From an uncultured Bacteroidales bacterium (GTDB lineage: Bacteria; Bacteroidota; Bacteroidia; Bacteroidales; UBA932), in assembly GCA_947306365.1 (NCBI GenBank), contig CAMZGD010000012.1, positions 1-62,538 on the forward strand: a DNA stretch of 62,538 nt. The letters are read 5' to 3'. Under the pieces are notes generated by a model. It was not told the origin of the DNA, did not search any database, and worked only from the letters and a program-made list of their open reading frames with translations. Below are positions 54,245 through 61,996 of the stretch, in pieces (within the stretch, counting starts at the first letter, position 1; each line of letters begins with the position of its first letter). The position numbers and the translations under genes are program-made.

Positions 54245-57200
54245 ATGAGAACGAATCACTTTTCGCGCAGGGCGGCCGGCGTGCTCCTGCTGATGACGAT
54301 GCTGTCGCCGGGATGCCGGGACAATCTGTCAAGTCCATCGCTGGTCCGTGAACTCCGGCAGGGCGGCCAATGCCTCTCCAGTTCGCTTTCCGTGGCGTCT
54401 TCTGCGGCTTTTATGCCCGTCAAGAGTGCTTATGGCGGCAATCCTGACATCGTTTCCGACTGGTGTCTCTTCCAGTTCGACGGTACGGACGGATTGCTGG
54501 CCGGTGCCTATTACCAGCCTTCCGGCGCCGACCTTGCCGGCATCCGCGTGCTGGCCGGCCGGACCTACGACTGGTACGCCGTGGCCAACGTGGGAGACAT
54601 ACGCGAAGCGTTCGCGGTCGGCGTTACGACGGCCGCGGCCATGGCGTCGTGGCTGGCCGAGGGCATCGATATGCGGGTGGTCGCCGCGCTCCCGATGGCC
54701 TGGACCGGCACGGCGCTCTCCTTTTCGAAAAGCGACCTTGCCAATGGCAGGAAACTGGAAGTGAAGCTGACCCGCCTGGTGGCGAAACTCGATGTCGTCC
54801 TCGACAAGCGCGCCTTGCGCACCTATGCGTTCACCGCCACGTCGGTGACGGTCGAGGGCCCCGACGCCGTACGGCCCTTCGCGGCGGCCGGAAGCCGGGC
54901 GACAGGTCTGGCCGTGACCACGGATGCCGCCACCGCATCCGACCTGGCGCGCCTGAACGGCGGCGATGCCGTCACTTTCTACCCGGCGGAAAACCGCTAC
55001 GGCGACCTGTTGCCGGAGAATGTGGATCCGTGGAAGAAACTGCCCGCCCGGATCGGCCCCGACGACCATCCTTCGTTCCTCGAGATTGCGGGAATCGCAA
55101 CCCTGCAGGACGGCAGCCAGCTCACTATTCCGCTGAAATACCGGTTCTATCTGGGCAGGGACAATGTACGGAACTTCGACGTAATCCGGAATACGGCCAG
55201 TACAGTGACGCTGCACCTGACCGATGCGGCCATACAGGCCGCCCTCGAAGAAAGGGACCGTATCGAAGGCGGTGAAGCCCCGGAACCGCTCTGGAAGGTG
55301 GAATCCGGTCCGTTTCCGGACGACCGGTGCCTGCGCTTCGAACACGGTACGGCGAACGGCGGGACGGGCACGCTCCGGATTCCTTTCGGAAGTACTGCCG
55401 CCGAAGGCGTCGTCCTGTCGCCGGCCGGCCTGCAATACCGGCTGCAGCTGGACAGAACCCTGCTCGACGGCGGTGTACGGGTGTATCTGGATGCGGCCTG
55501 CACCGTCGATGTCACGCCGGCGCCCGGTGAAACGGCCGACCTTCCCGCCGGTACGGCGATGCTGTTTTTCCGTCTTCCGGCGGGTGGCTCCGCAGTCTCC
55601 GGCCAGGCGCGCATCCGTACGATGGACGGCCGGAAGACCGATGACCTGGCGGTCTGCGGCCCGCCCGGGCTGGCCGGCCTGGAGATCACGCCGGGTCTGG
55701 TCCATCTCCCGTCCGCACCGACCTGGGCTTCGAACAGCGCGTGGAGCCAATCCACGCATCTGTCGCTCATCGCCCATTTTACCGATGGCAGCACGGCCGA
55801 CATCACGGCCTTCGATGACGTGACCTGGACGATTCTCCGGCAGGACTACAATGCCTGGTCAAACCGGGTCAAAGTGGGGGATGATTATGTATATTTCTTC
55901 CGTTCCGGCAACGGCCGGCAGCCGTTGTACGGCGTCTATGAAACAAGCCGTGTCGGGACCCATGACGGGGAGACGCGCTTTCTCCTGTGCTCGTTCAAGT
56001 CCGCGGACGTTACGCAGAACGGCAGCTATTTCGGCGGTACTGTAACGGGGATTGAACGGACGTGTCCGCTGCTGCCCTGCAACATCCTGACGGCATCCTG
56101 GACCTTCAACGGCGTAACGAAGGAAGCCGGCCTGATGGGCATCGCGGACTACGGCACGCCTGCCGCACTGGAGCTGACGCCCGCATCTGCCTCGGTACGG
56201 CCGGGGGAGACGGTGGAATTCGCGCCGGCCGTCGTCTTTGACAATGGACTCCGGCTGGCATGGAGCGAAGCGAAAAGCCTGGTCGGTCCGGGCGATTACA
56301 ACTATGGATACGACCGCAATCTCCTGCAGAACGCGGCTTCATCCGACGCGGACCACGTGGCTGTGAAGGCCCGGGAAAACCCGGGAACGACGATATACAC
56401 CGTTTCCTATACCAAGGACGGCGTTACCGTATCCGGTTCCGCCGAGGTGACCGTTACCGGCTGGGGAACGCTCCAACGCCTCAACGTGACGCCCAAGGAG
56501 ACGCACGGCGCCACTTCTGGCGTGGACCTTACCGCCACGGCGACATTTTCCGACGGCATCCGTGACGTAACAAGCTTCTGTGAATGGTCTTCCAGCACGT
56601 ATGGCATCGCCGTCAGCAACGGGCACCTGGGCCGGTATGCCGGCCGTTCGACGACGGTTACCGCTTCTTATACGCACGGTGGCGTGACAAAGACGGACGA
56701 TGCTTTTGTCAGCTGGGCTTCCGCGGACCACGGGGCCGTCACCGGCATCGCCCTGCAGCAGTACGACGGTTCGTCGTGGACGACCGGGGACGGCATCGTT
56801 CCGCTCGGCGGTACGCAGCGGATACGTCTGGTAAGCGTCTATGCGGACGGATACACCGATACGCGTTCTCTTTCGCAAAGCATGCTGACCGTCCCGGAAG
56901 GCGCTTCCCGCATTTCCTGGGACGGCGATCCAGTCGGTGCATTCACGGCAACGGCGACGGGGACGGTCGTGCTGTACGCCAGCGATCTCGGGATGACCTC
57001 GAATACGCTGCGCTTCACGATCACGGAATACGCCGGACCGTATTACCGGTTCCGCGTGGTCCTTGACGATGCGGCGATCGCGCACCACGGGTCGACCTTC
57101 GCCAGGGTGTATTATGAAACCAGCGGCAACGGGGCAGGCTGGACGATGGTGGAGGAGATCACCGGGAAGACGGGTACGGAACTCGTTGTCGCTTCTGCGG

Positions 57201-59419
57201 AGTATGCGACGAATGCCGGCCTGACCACGGTGGGCGGTGTGGCGAAGTTCCGCCTCGATGGCTGCAACAATGACACGCAAAGCCATACGGTGCACGTTTC
57301 AGCGGACAACCGGTCGTATGCCGCCACCGGACGCCGCATCTCCCAGGAGGCGCTGCTGGCGGTTGGCGCGAACATCGCGCCGACGCTTTCCGTGATGCCC
57401 GACCGGCTGCAATGGCAGTATTGGCAGCACACCAGTTCGCCGAAGACCGTCTCGGTGTCGAGCAATGTCCCGTGGACCGTCGCATTCGTTTCGGATTCCG
57501 ACCATTTCCATTCCGGCCCTGCATCCGGCAATGGAAGCGGCACGGTTACGGTCTGCCCGGACGAACCGAATTTCGCCGCCGCGGCAAGGACCGCCGTCAT
57601 CCGCATCACGACCGTGTCCGATCCGGTGATGACGGCCGACGTGACGTTGCAGCAGGGAGCGTATCTGACGGATGTGGAGAGCGGATCGCAGGTTTATGCG
57701 AAACTGCTCATCACCTCCGCCGTGCCGCACGTGTCAACTTCTCCTTCTGCTACAAGCAACCATTTCGTTTCAGAGATCGGAGCAGGCGGAACGGTCGAAT
57801 ACCACGCGACCTACTCCGTCTATTCCGACGCCGCCATGCAGCACCTGCTGCACAGCGAAACGGATGCACCGTATTTCTATTGGGAGAGCGGGGACTATTC
57901 CGTGCTGCGCCAGGGACCGGAGGGCATGTGGACGCGGGGATGCTATGTTTCCGAGTTTACCGGCGCGAACGTCTTTTACGGCATCAACGCCGGAACTGCG
58001 GACCAGGGCCCCGTTTCGGTGAGCGTCTCCTGGGGCAGCTGGCATCTGCATCCCTCTACGGCAAAGGACCAGGCTTCCGTTACCGTGAAAGGCAATGCCG
58101 TCGATGTCACCTATGGCGACTTCCTGCTTGCCGTGACGGTTTCACCCGGCGAAATCGGCTATGGCGATGCCGCGACGGCCGCGGCCGTACTTTCCTGGCG
58201 TGAATACCACAACGGCGCCGCAAGTACCGTCACTGGCAGCCGGGACGTCACCGCTGCGACCTCGTTTGTAGCCGTGACGAATGGCAGTTACGTATCCCGG
58301 CGCGGTAACGCCTTCACGAATGCCAACACGACTTCGGAAGACAGGACCGCTACGATCCGCGGCACCCTATCCGGCTATGACCTGGAAGGGACGGCCGTTC
58401 CGACGTGTACGGGCGACGCATCCCTGCAGCTGGTCCATCAACCGGTCCGTACGGAGTCCTATAACTATGGCGGCTATGCGCTTGCCGTGACGGTGACGCC
58501 TGCCGAAATCGGTTATGGTGCAACGGCCGTGGCCTCGGCGACACTGTCCTGGACGAAGACGACGCACGTGTATTATGACGGCGTCGAAGCCCCGGGCGAG
58601 GCCACAAGCACGCGGGAATCCGACGATGTCACGGCTTCGACGCTTTTTGAGGCCCTCACGAACGGGGATTGCGTGGCGCAAAGCGGCAATCGCTTCCAGA
58701 ACGTCAGCACGGCGACGGATAACCGGACCGTCACGATCCGCGGCTCGCTCCCGGGGTACGTCCACGAGGGCAATGCCGTGTCCCTGTCGGCCACGGCTGC
58801 GCTTACCCTCACCGTGCCGGAACTGACAGGCCTTTCCTTCGATAGTGAACACTATGAGCTGGTCCGCGTGGTGGCGGGAACGGTGTCGGTTTCCTGCGGA
58901 TTCACGGTTACGGCGCAGTATGGCGACGGAACCCGCCGCGACGTGACGGCGGATGCCGTATATGACGTTCCGGGCGATGTCGTCGTGGATCCGGTGGCCG
59001 GTACGCTGACGGCGCGTTCCGCCTGCAGCGGAAAGACGCTGTCCGCTTCCTATGGGGGCCGGACGGCCCGGGCCACCTGTTCGGCGACCGACCTGGAGGT
59101 CCCGGTCACTTTGACCGGCGTACATTTCGAGAGCCAGGGCGACCAGAGCCGGTCGTTCCTGATCGATTCCTTCGTCGCTTCGTTCCGCAGGGTGCTGTCG
59201 GGTGAGACACGGGAGGCAGACGTCAGCAGTGCCGTCTCGGTCGCGCTGGAAGGCCCGCTCGTGCACGAAGACCCGGCTGACGGAGGGTTCCGGTTCCACT
59301 TCACGGAGGCGGGAAGCGGCACGCTGACCTTCTCCTATGCCTGCAACGGCGTGACGGTCGTCCGCATCCTGGATGTCACCTGTTCGGAGACGCATCGCAT
59401 CACCTATGCCTGGCGATGA
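54245..59419 (+). CDS. Very large fimbrial tip/adhesin-like lipoprotein (1724 aa)
   Basis: Lipobox SPGC (Cys24). Residues about 30-330 have a fimbrillin-like N domain (AGRTYDWYAVANVGDI; KLEVKLTRLVAKLDVVLDKR). After that come bacterial Ig-like units: about 475-635, 637-735, 742-830 and 832-930, recognised by repeats such as LELTPASASVRPGETVEF and LNVTPKETHGATSGVDL. A BACON-like domain (about 1045-1137) precedes two tandem repeats of about 118 residues (about 1290-1406 and 1407-1524), and two more Ig-like units finish the protein. It is the likely adhesive tip of the fimbria, with a ligand that cannot be named. It starts 33 nt after the anchor gene. Confidence 0.78.
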   Translation: MRTNHFSRRAAGVLLLMTMLSPGCRDNLSSPSLVRELRQGGQCLSSSLSVASSAAFMPVKSAYGGNPDIVSDWCLFQFDGTDGLLAGAYYQPSGADLAGIRVLAGRTYDWYAVANVGDIREAFAVGVTTAAAMASWLAEGIDMRVVAALPMAWTGTALSFSKSDLANGRKLEVKLTRLVAKLDVVLDKRALRTYAFTATSVTVEGPDAVRPFAAAGSRATGLAVTTDAATASDLARLNGGDAVTFYPAENRYGDLLPENVDPWKKLPARIGPDDHPSFLEIAGIATLQDGSQLTIPLKYRFYLGRDNVRNFDVIRNTASTVTLHLTDAAIQAALEERDRIEGGEAPEPLWKVESGPFPDDRCLRFEHGTANGGTGTLRIPFGSTAAEGVVLSPAGLQYRLQLDRTLLDGGVRVYLDAACTVDVTPAPGETADLPAGTAMLFFRLPAGGSAVSGQARIRTMDGRKTDDLAVCGPPGLAGLEITPGLVHLPSAPTWASNSAWSQSTHLSLIAHFTDGSTADITAFDDVTWTILRQDYNAWSNRVKVGDDYVYFFRSGNGRQPLYGVYETSRVGTHDGETRFLLCSFKSADVTQNGSYFGGTVTGIERTCPLLPCNILTASWTFNGVTKEAGLMGIADYGTPAALELTPASASVRPGETVEFAPAVVFDNGLRLAWSEAKSLVGPGDYNYGYDRNLLQNAASSDADHVAVKARENPGTTIYTVSYTKDGVTVSGSAEVTVTGWGTLQRLNVTPKETHGATSGVDLTATATFSDGIRDVTSFCEWSSSTYGIAVSNGHLGRYAGRSTTVTASYTHGGVTKTDDAFVSWASADHGAVTGIALQQYDGSSWTTGDGIVPLGGTQRIRLVSVYADGYTDTRSLSQSMLTVPEGASRISWDGDPVGAFTATATGTVVLYASDLGMTSNTLRFTITEYAGPYYRFRVVLDDAAIAHHGSTFARVYYETSGNGAGWTMVEEITGKTGTELVVASAEYATNAGLTTVGGVAKFRLDGCNNDTQSHTVHVSADNRSYAATGRRISQEALLAVGANIAPTLSVMPDRLQWQYWQHTSSPKTVSVSSNVPWTVAFVSDSDHFHSGPASGNGSGTVTVCPDEPNFAAAARTAVIRITTVSDPVMTADVTLQQGAYLTDVESGSQVYAKLLITSAVPHVSTSPSATSNHFVSEIGAGGTVEYHATYSVYSDAAMQHLLHSETDAPYFYWESGDYSVLRQGPEGMWTRGCYVSEFTGANVFYGINAGTADQGPVSVSVSWGSWHLHPSTAKDQASVTVKGNAVDVTYGDFLLAVTVSPGEIGYGDAATAAAVLSWREYHNGAASTVTGSRDVTAATSFVAVTNGSYVSRRGNAFTNANTTSEDRTATIRGTLSGYDLEGTAVPTCTGDASLQLVHQPVRTESYNYGGYALAVTVTPAEIGYGATAVASATLSWTKTTHVYYDGVEAPGEATSTRESDDVTASTLFEALTNGDCVAQSGNRFQNVSTATDNRTVTIRGSLPGYVHEGNAVSLSATAALTLTVPELTGLSFDSEHYELVRVVAGTVSVSCGFTVTAQYGDGTRRDVTADAVYDVPGDVVVDPVAGTLTARSACSGKTLSASYGGRTARATCSATDLEVPVTLTGVHFESQGDQSRSFLIDSFVASFRRVLSGETREADVSSAVSVALEGPLVHEDPADGGFRFHFTEAGSGTLTFSYACNGVTVVRILDVTCSETHRITYAWR

Positions 59420-59424
59420 CGATA

Positions 59425-59456
59425 CCATCCTCAAATAAGGCCTCTCTTGAGGATGG
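59425..59456 (+). terminator. Hairpin after the fimbrial operon
   Basis: CCATCCTCAA (59425-59434) pairs with TTGAGGATGG (59447-59456), six nt after the adhesin stop. No T-run follows. A similar hairpin lies beyond the IS element at 60885-60918, so this may be a repeated element rather than a dedicated terminator. Confidence 0.55.
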
Positions 59457-59495
59457 ATGGTCATAAATGAAGTGCGCCCCTTTTGTTGGACGGGT

Positions 59496-60293
59496 TTAAC
59501 AATAAGATTTTTCGTGATGAGTTCGGTATTGTACCGGACTCATTCCGTTTAATTTCGCTTTGATTCGATCGTTATTGTAGTAATGTAGATAATCTTCCAG
59601 TTCTGATAGGAAGTGTTCGACCGAGTCAAAGTTTTGCAAATATAGTAATTCGGACTTCAAAAGACCGAAAAAGTTCTCTATTACAGCATTGTCCAAGCAA
59701 TTTCCCCTGCGAGACATACTTTGTATTATATGATTGTCTTTCAGTAATTTCTGATAGTCTTTATGCTGGTAGTGAAAGCCCTGGTCCGAGTGAAGGATGG
59801 CGTTGGTATTACTTCCAATAACGGACACAGTACCTTTGATCATATCCAACACCATATCCATCACAGGATGCCTGTAGATGGTGTAGTAGATCAGTTCGCT
59901 ATTGTAAAGATCAAGGACAGGAGATAGATATATTTTAACCCCAAACAGATGGAACTCGGTAACATCCGTTACCATCTTTCTATGAAGAGCATCCGCCTTG
60001 AAGTCTCGTTCCAGAAGGTTCGGGGCTATCTTTCCGACCTCTCCCTTGTAGGACTTGAACTTCTTCATCCTGACCTGACACTTGATTCCTGCTTCCGCCA
60101 TCAGCCGACGGACTGTCTTTCCGTTGATAACGTAGCCATCGTCCCGCATAGCCAGGGTGAGACGGCGATAGCCGTAGCGGCCCTTGTTCTGATGATACAA
60201 CTCCACCATGCGCTGTCTCTCGACTGCCCACTTGTCCGGCTTCTGTTTAATGTTGTAGTAGAATGTGGATCTGGCCATCCCCTTGATCTCCAA
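59496..60293 (-). CDS. IS150-type transposase OrfB (DDE integrase core)
   Basis: At least 265 residues with the HTH_21 segment RYGYRRLTLAMRDDGYVING and an rve integrase core. The DDE triad appears as VTDVTEFHL (Asp), LHSDQGFHYQ (Asp) and NAVIENFFGLLKSE (Glu). No normal ATG starts it. The frame is open upstream as far as the A7 run at 60390-60396 and is -1 relative to OrfA, so it is probably made as an OrfAB fusion by ribosomal frameshifting. It catalyses transposition of the element. Confidence 0.9.
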   Translation of the reverse strand: MEIKGMARSTFYYNIKQKPDKWAVERQRMVELYHQNKGRYGYRRLTLAMRDDGYVINGKTVRRLMAEAGIKCQVRMKKFKSYKGEVGKIAPNLLERDFKADALHRKMVTDVTEFHLFGVKIYLSPVLDLYNSELIYYTIYRHPVMDMVLDMIKGTVSVIGSNTNAILHSDQGFHYQHKDYQKLLKDNHIIQSMSRRGNCLDNAVIENFFGLLKSELLYLQNFDSVEHFLSELEDYLHYYNNDRIKAKLNGMSPVQYRTHHEKSYC

Positions 60294-60319
60294 CAGGAGG
60301 TCAAGCCGGTGTCCTGGCC

Positions 60320-60835
60320 TTAGTCCTTGGATGGCTTCCGCCCAATCTCGCGAAGTCGGGCTTCTCTTTCTTCGACTAAGGCTTTCACTTTTTTTAGCAG
60401 TGCGTTCTCTGCCTCAAGATACTCGTTCCTCTTCCTGAGCACCTCAAGTTCATCAAGTTCCGCCTGCGTCCTTTCTTTTTTCTTTTTCAACCTCTTTCGA
60501 TTGTCCTTTAGACCGTTAACCCCATCTCGTTCATACGCATCCCTCCAGCGAAGAACTGTCTGATTGGGTACATTGTACTTCAATGAAACGGTCATTAAAG
60601 ATAATCCTTTTTCCAGATAATCCCTAATCACTTTTACTTTTGTCTCCTCATCATAACCACATTGTCCTGGCCAATCCATCAGCGCCATATGGCCACCCAT
60701 CTGATATCGGTGCCAGATCATAGAAAGCGAATTGAAACTAATTCCGGTAATCCGTGATACTTCATTACGGCACTTCCCTTCTTTCAGCAGTTCTATAGCC
60801 GCCATCTTCTCCGGATACTGAAAATTCTTTTTCAT
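60320..60835 (-). CDS. IS150-type OrfA (DNA-binding helix-turn-helix protein)
   Basis: A 171-residue protein beginning MKKNFQYPEKMAAIELLKEG with two helix-turn-helix units (NEVSRITGISFNSLSMIWHR and SLMTVSLKYNVPNQTVLRWR) and a C-terminal leucine-zipper-like coiled coil (LDELEVLRKRNEYLEAENAL). It binds the terminal repeats and dimerises with the fusion product. ATG at 60835 was chosen since longer codons run into the terminal repeat. The A7 run at 60390-60396, in its coiled-coil end, is the frameshift site. Confidence 0.88.
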   Translation of the reverse strand: MKKNFQYPEKMAAIELLKEGKCRNEVSRITGISFNSLSMIWHRYQMGGHMALMDWPGQCGYDEETKVKVIRDYLEKGLSLMTVSLKYNVPNQTVLRWRDAYERDGVNGLKDNRKRLKKKKERTQAELDELEVLRKRNEYLEAENALLKKVKALVEEREARLREIGRKPSKD

Positions 60836-60884
60836 CCCAAAAGTTTTTTTGTCCAACTTTTGGGGCACAGATTAAAAAATGATA

Positions 60885-60918
60885 TCCATCCTCAAATATG
60901 GGGGCCTATGAGGATGGA
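60885..60918. repeat. Hairpin similar to the one left of the IS element
   Basis: TCCATCCTCA (60885-60894) pairs with TGAGGATGGA (60909-60918). The surrounding sequence resembles 59421-59457 (GATA, CCATCCTCAAATA, GAGGATGGA shared), making a near-duplicate hairpin on both sides of the IS. Confidence 0.6.
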
Positions 60919-60937
60919 GACGCGAGATTTGCCAACA

Positions 60938-60970
60938 AAAATCCCTCGACCTTTCAGGCCGAGGGATTTT
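60938..60970 (-). terminator. Rho-independent terminator of tRNA-Val
   Basis: AAAATCCCTCG (60938-60948) pairs perfectly with CGAGGGATTTT (60960-60970). Read on the minus strand it ends in a T-run and lies 4 nt beyond the tRNA 3' end. Confidence 0.85.
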
Positions 60971-60974
60971 CGCG

Positions 60975-61049
60975 TAGGGACGATCGGATTCGAACCGATG
61001 ACCTCTTCAATGTGACTGAAGCGCTCTAAACCAGCTGAGCTACGCCCCT
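60975..61049 (-). tRNA. tRNA-Val (anticodon CAC)
   Basis: 75-nt cloverleaf on the minus strand. Acceptor AGGGGCG pairs with CGTCCCT (one G-U), the D-arm has GCTCAGCTGGTTTAGAGC, the anticodon stem is CTTCA/TGAAG around loop GTCACAT (anticodon CAC, reads GUG), and the T-arm is ATCGGTTCGAATCCGAT. CCA is not encoded. Confidence 0.95.
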
Positions 61050-61122
61050 GTTTCCGGTTCGGGACTGCAAAGATGGGAATTTTTTCTGAAAGTCCGCAAT
61101 TTTTTCGCTATTTTTACAATCT

Positions 61123-61611
61123 ATGGAAACACAACCTGTCATCAATCCGCACAACAAGGAGGAGTATCCTCCGATGCACACCTGCGAGCACATCCTGAAC
61201 GCGACGATGGTCCGGCTGTTCGGTTGCCCGCGTTCCCGCAACGCGCACATCGAACGGAAGAAATCGAAGTGCGACTACCTGCTGGCCGCCGCGCCGACGC
61301 CGGAGCAGACCGTTGAGATTGAAAGGACGGTCAACGAGGTGATCGCCCGGCATCTCGACGTGACGGTCGACTATATGCCGCACGAAGAGGCGGCCCGGTA
61401 TGTAGACCTGAGCAAGTTGCCGGAAGGCGTGTCGGATACGCTCCGCATCGTCCGCGTGGGGGATTACGATGCCTGCGCCTGCGCAGGGGCGCACGTTGGA
61501 AACACTTCGGAAATCGGCCGGTTTGAGATCCTCAGCCACGATTTCGCCGACGGCCGGTGGCGTGTCCGCTGGCGGGTCGTCGATTCCCCGTACGGACAGC
61601 AGGATGCTTGA
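61123..61611 (+). CDS. AlaX-like alanyl-tRNA editing protein (tRNA synthetase SAD domain)
   Basis: A 162-residue stand-alone editing domain related to the second additional domain of threonyl/alanyl-tRNA synthetases. It has the zinc/substrate motif MHTCEHILNATM (H-x-x-x-H, about residues 18-29) and the second metal element CACAGAHVGNTSEIG (Cys and His, about 117-131). Such proteins remove mischarged Ser or Gly from tRNA-Ala. Full catalytic residues appear present. No separate promoter beyond a TATTTTTA element near 61096 is seen. The small wHTH gene follows after 31 nt. Confidence 0.82.
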   Translation: METQPVINPHNKEEYPPMHTCEHILNATMVRLFGCPRSRNAHIERKKSKCDYLLAAAPTPEQTVEIERTVNEVIARHLDVTVDYMPHEEAARYVDLSKLPEGVSDTLRIVRVGDYDACACAGAHVGNTSEIGRFEILSHDFADGRWRVRWRVVDSPYGQQDA

Positions 61612-61642
61612 ACCCGATCAAATCATTATAAAACCAGTTGAA

Positions 61643-61813
61643 ATGAAAGACAAAGTATTGCAAGTCATCCGTGAGGCCGGCAAGCCGGTTTCCGCCGGCG
61701 ATGTCGCCAAGTTGTCGGGCATTGACCGCAAGGAGGTGGACAAGGCCTTCGCCGACCTGAAAAAGGAAGGCGCGATCGTCTCACCGGTCCGTTGCAAATG
61801 GACGGTAGCCTAA
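61643..61813 (+). CDS. Small winged-helix protein (56 aa)
   Basis: A 56-residue protein reading as one winged helix-turn-helix: MKDKVLQVIREAGKPVSAGD (helix 1-2), VAKLSGIDRKEVDKAFADLK (recognition helix) and GAIVSPVRCKWTVA (wing). It resembles the small MarR/ArsR-like stand-alone wHTH proteins of Bacteroidota. It probably binds DNA or a protein partner; targets are unknown. The ATG at 61643 is the only one that gives the domain start. It is followed by a strong hairpin. Confidence 0.75.
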   Translation: MKDKVLQVIREAGKPVSAGDVAKLSGIDRKEVDKAFADLKKEGAIVSPVRCKWTVA

Positions 61814-61819
61814 ACGGAT

Positions 61820-61850
61820 GAAGCGGCCCGGCAATCAGCCGGGCCGCTTC
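61820..61850. terminator. Perfect 13-bp hairpin between the wHTH gene and tRNA-Gly
   Basis: GAAGCGGCCCGGC (61820-61832) pairs with GCCGGGCCGCTTC (61838-61850) around AATCA. It lies between two converging genes and may stop transcription from both, though T-runs are absent. Confidence 0.8.
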
Positions 61851-61855
61851 GTGTG

Positions 61856-61928
61856 AGCGGTAGACGGGGCACGATCCCGCGACCTTCGGCTTGGGAAGCC
61901 AACGCTCTACCAACTGAGCTACTACCGC
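61856..61928 (-). tRNA. tRNA-Gly (anticodon CCC)
   Basis: 73-nt cloverleaf on the minus strand. Acceptor GCGGTAG pairs with CTACCGC, the D-arm has GCTCAGTTGGTAGAGC, and the anticodon stem TTGGC/GCCGA closes the loop TTCCCAA (anticodon CCC, reads GGG). The T-arm has GCGGGATCGTGCCCCGT, an unusual T-loop in which the canonical TTC is replaced. Confidence 0.9.
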
Positions 61929-61938
61929 ATTGGGATTG

Positions 61939-61946
61939 CAAAATTA
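61939..61946 (-). promoter_or_regulatory. -7 promoter element for tRNA-Gly
   Basis: Minus strand TAATTTTG (61946-61939) is 10 nt upstream of the mature tRNA 5' end. Confidence 0.5.
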
Positions 61947-61996
61947 GTAAAAATAAATGAAAATCCGTATCTTTATAGGATAGAATGCGTATGTGT

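Larger units (their letters stand above)
59473..60869 (-). mobile_element. IS3-family insertion sequence, IS150-like (1397 bp)
   Basis: Terminal inverted repeats TGCGCCCCTTTTGTTGGAC (59473-59491) and, on the minus strand at the other end, TGTGCCCCAAAAGTTGGAC (60869-60851) agree at 14 of 19 positions and begin with TG, as in the IS3/IS150 group. Inside are OrfA and OrfB on the minus strand with an A7 slippery run linking them. No clear 3-bp direct repeat flanks these ends. Both ORFs are intact, so the element looks capable of transposition. Confidence 0.85.

Noticed and set aside
59460-60880. Target-site duplication around the IS element
   Set aside because: The 3-4 nt next to the inferred ends differ (AAG left, GAT right). 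Shifting the ends gives no convincing repeat.
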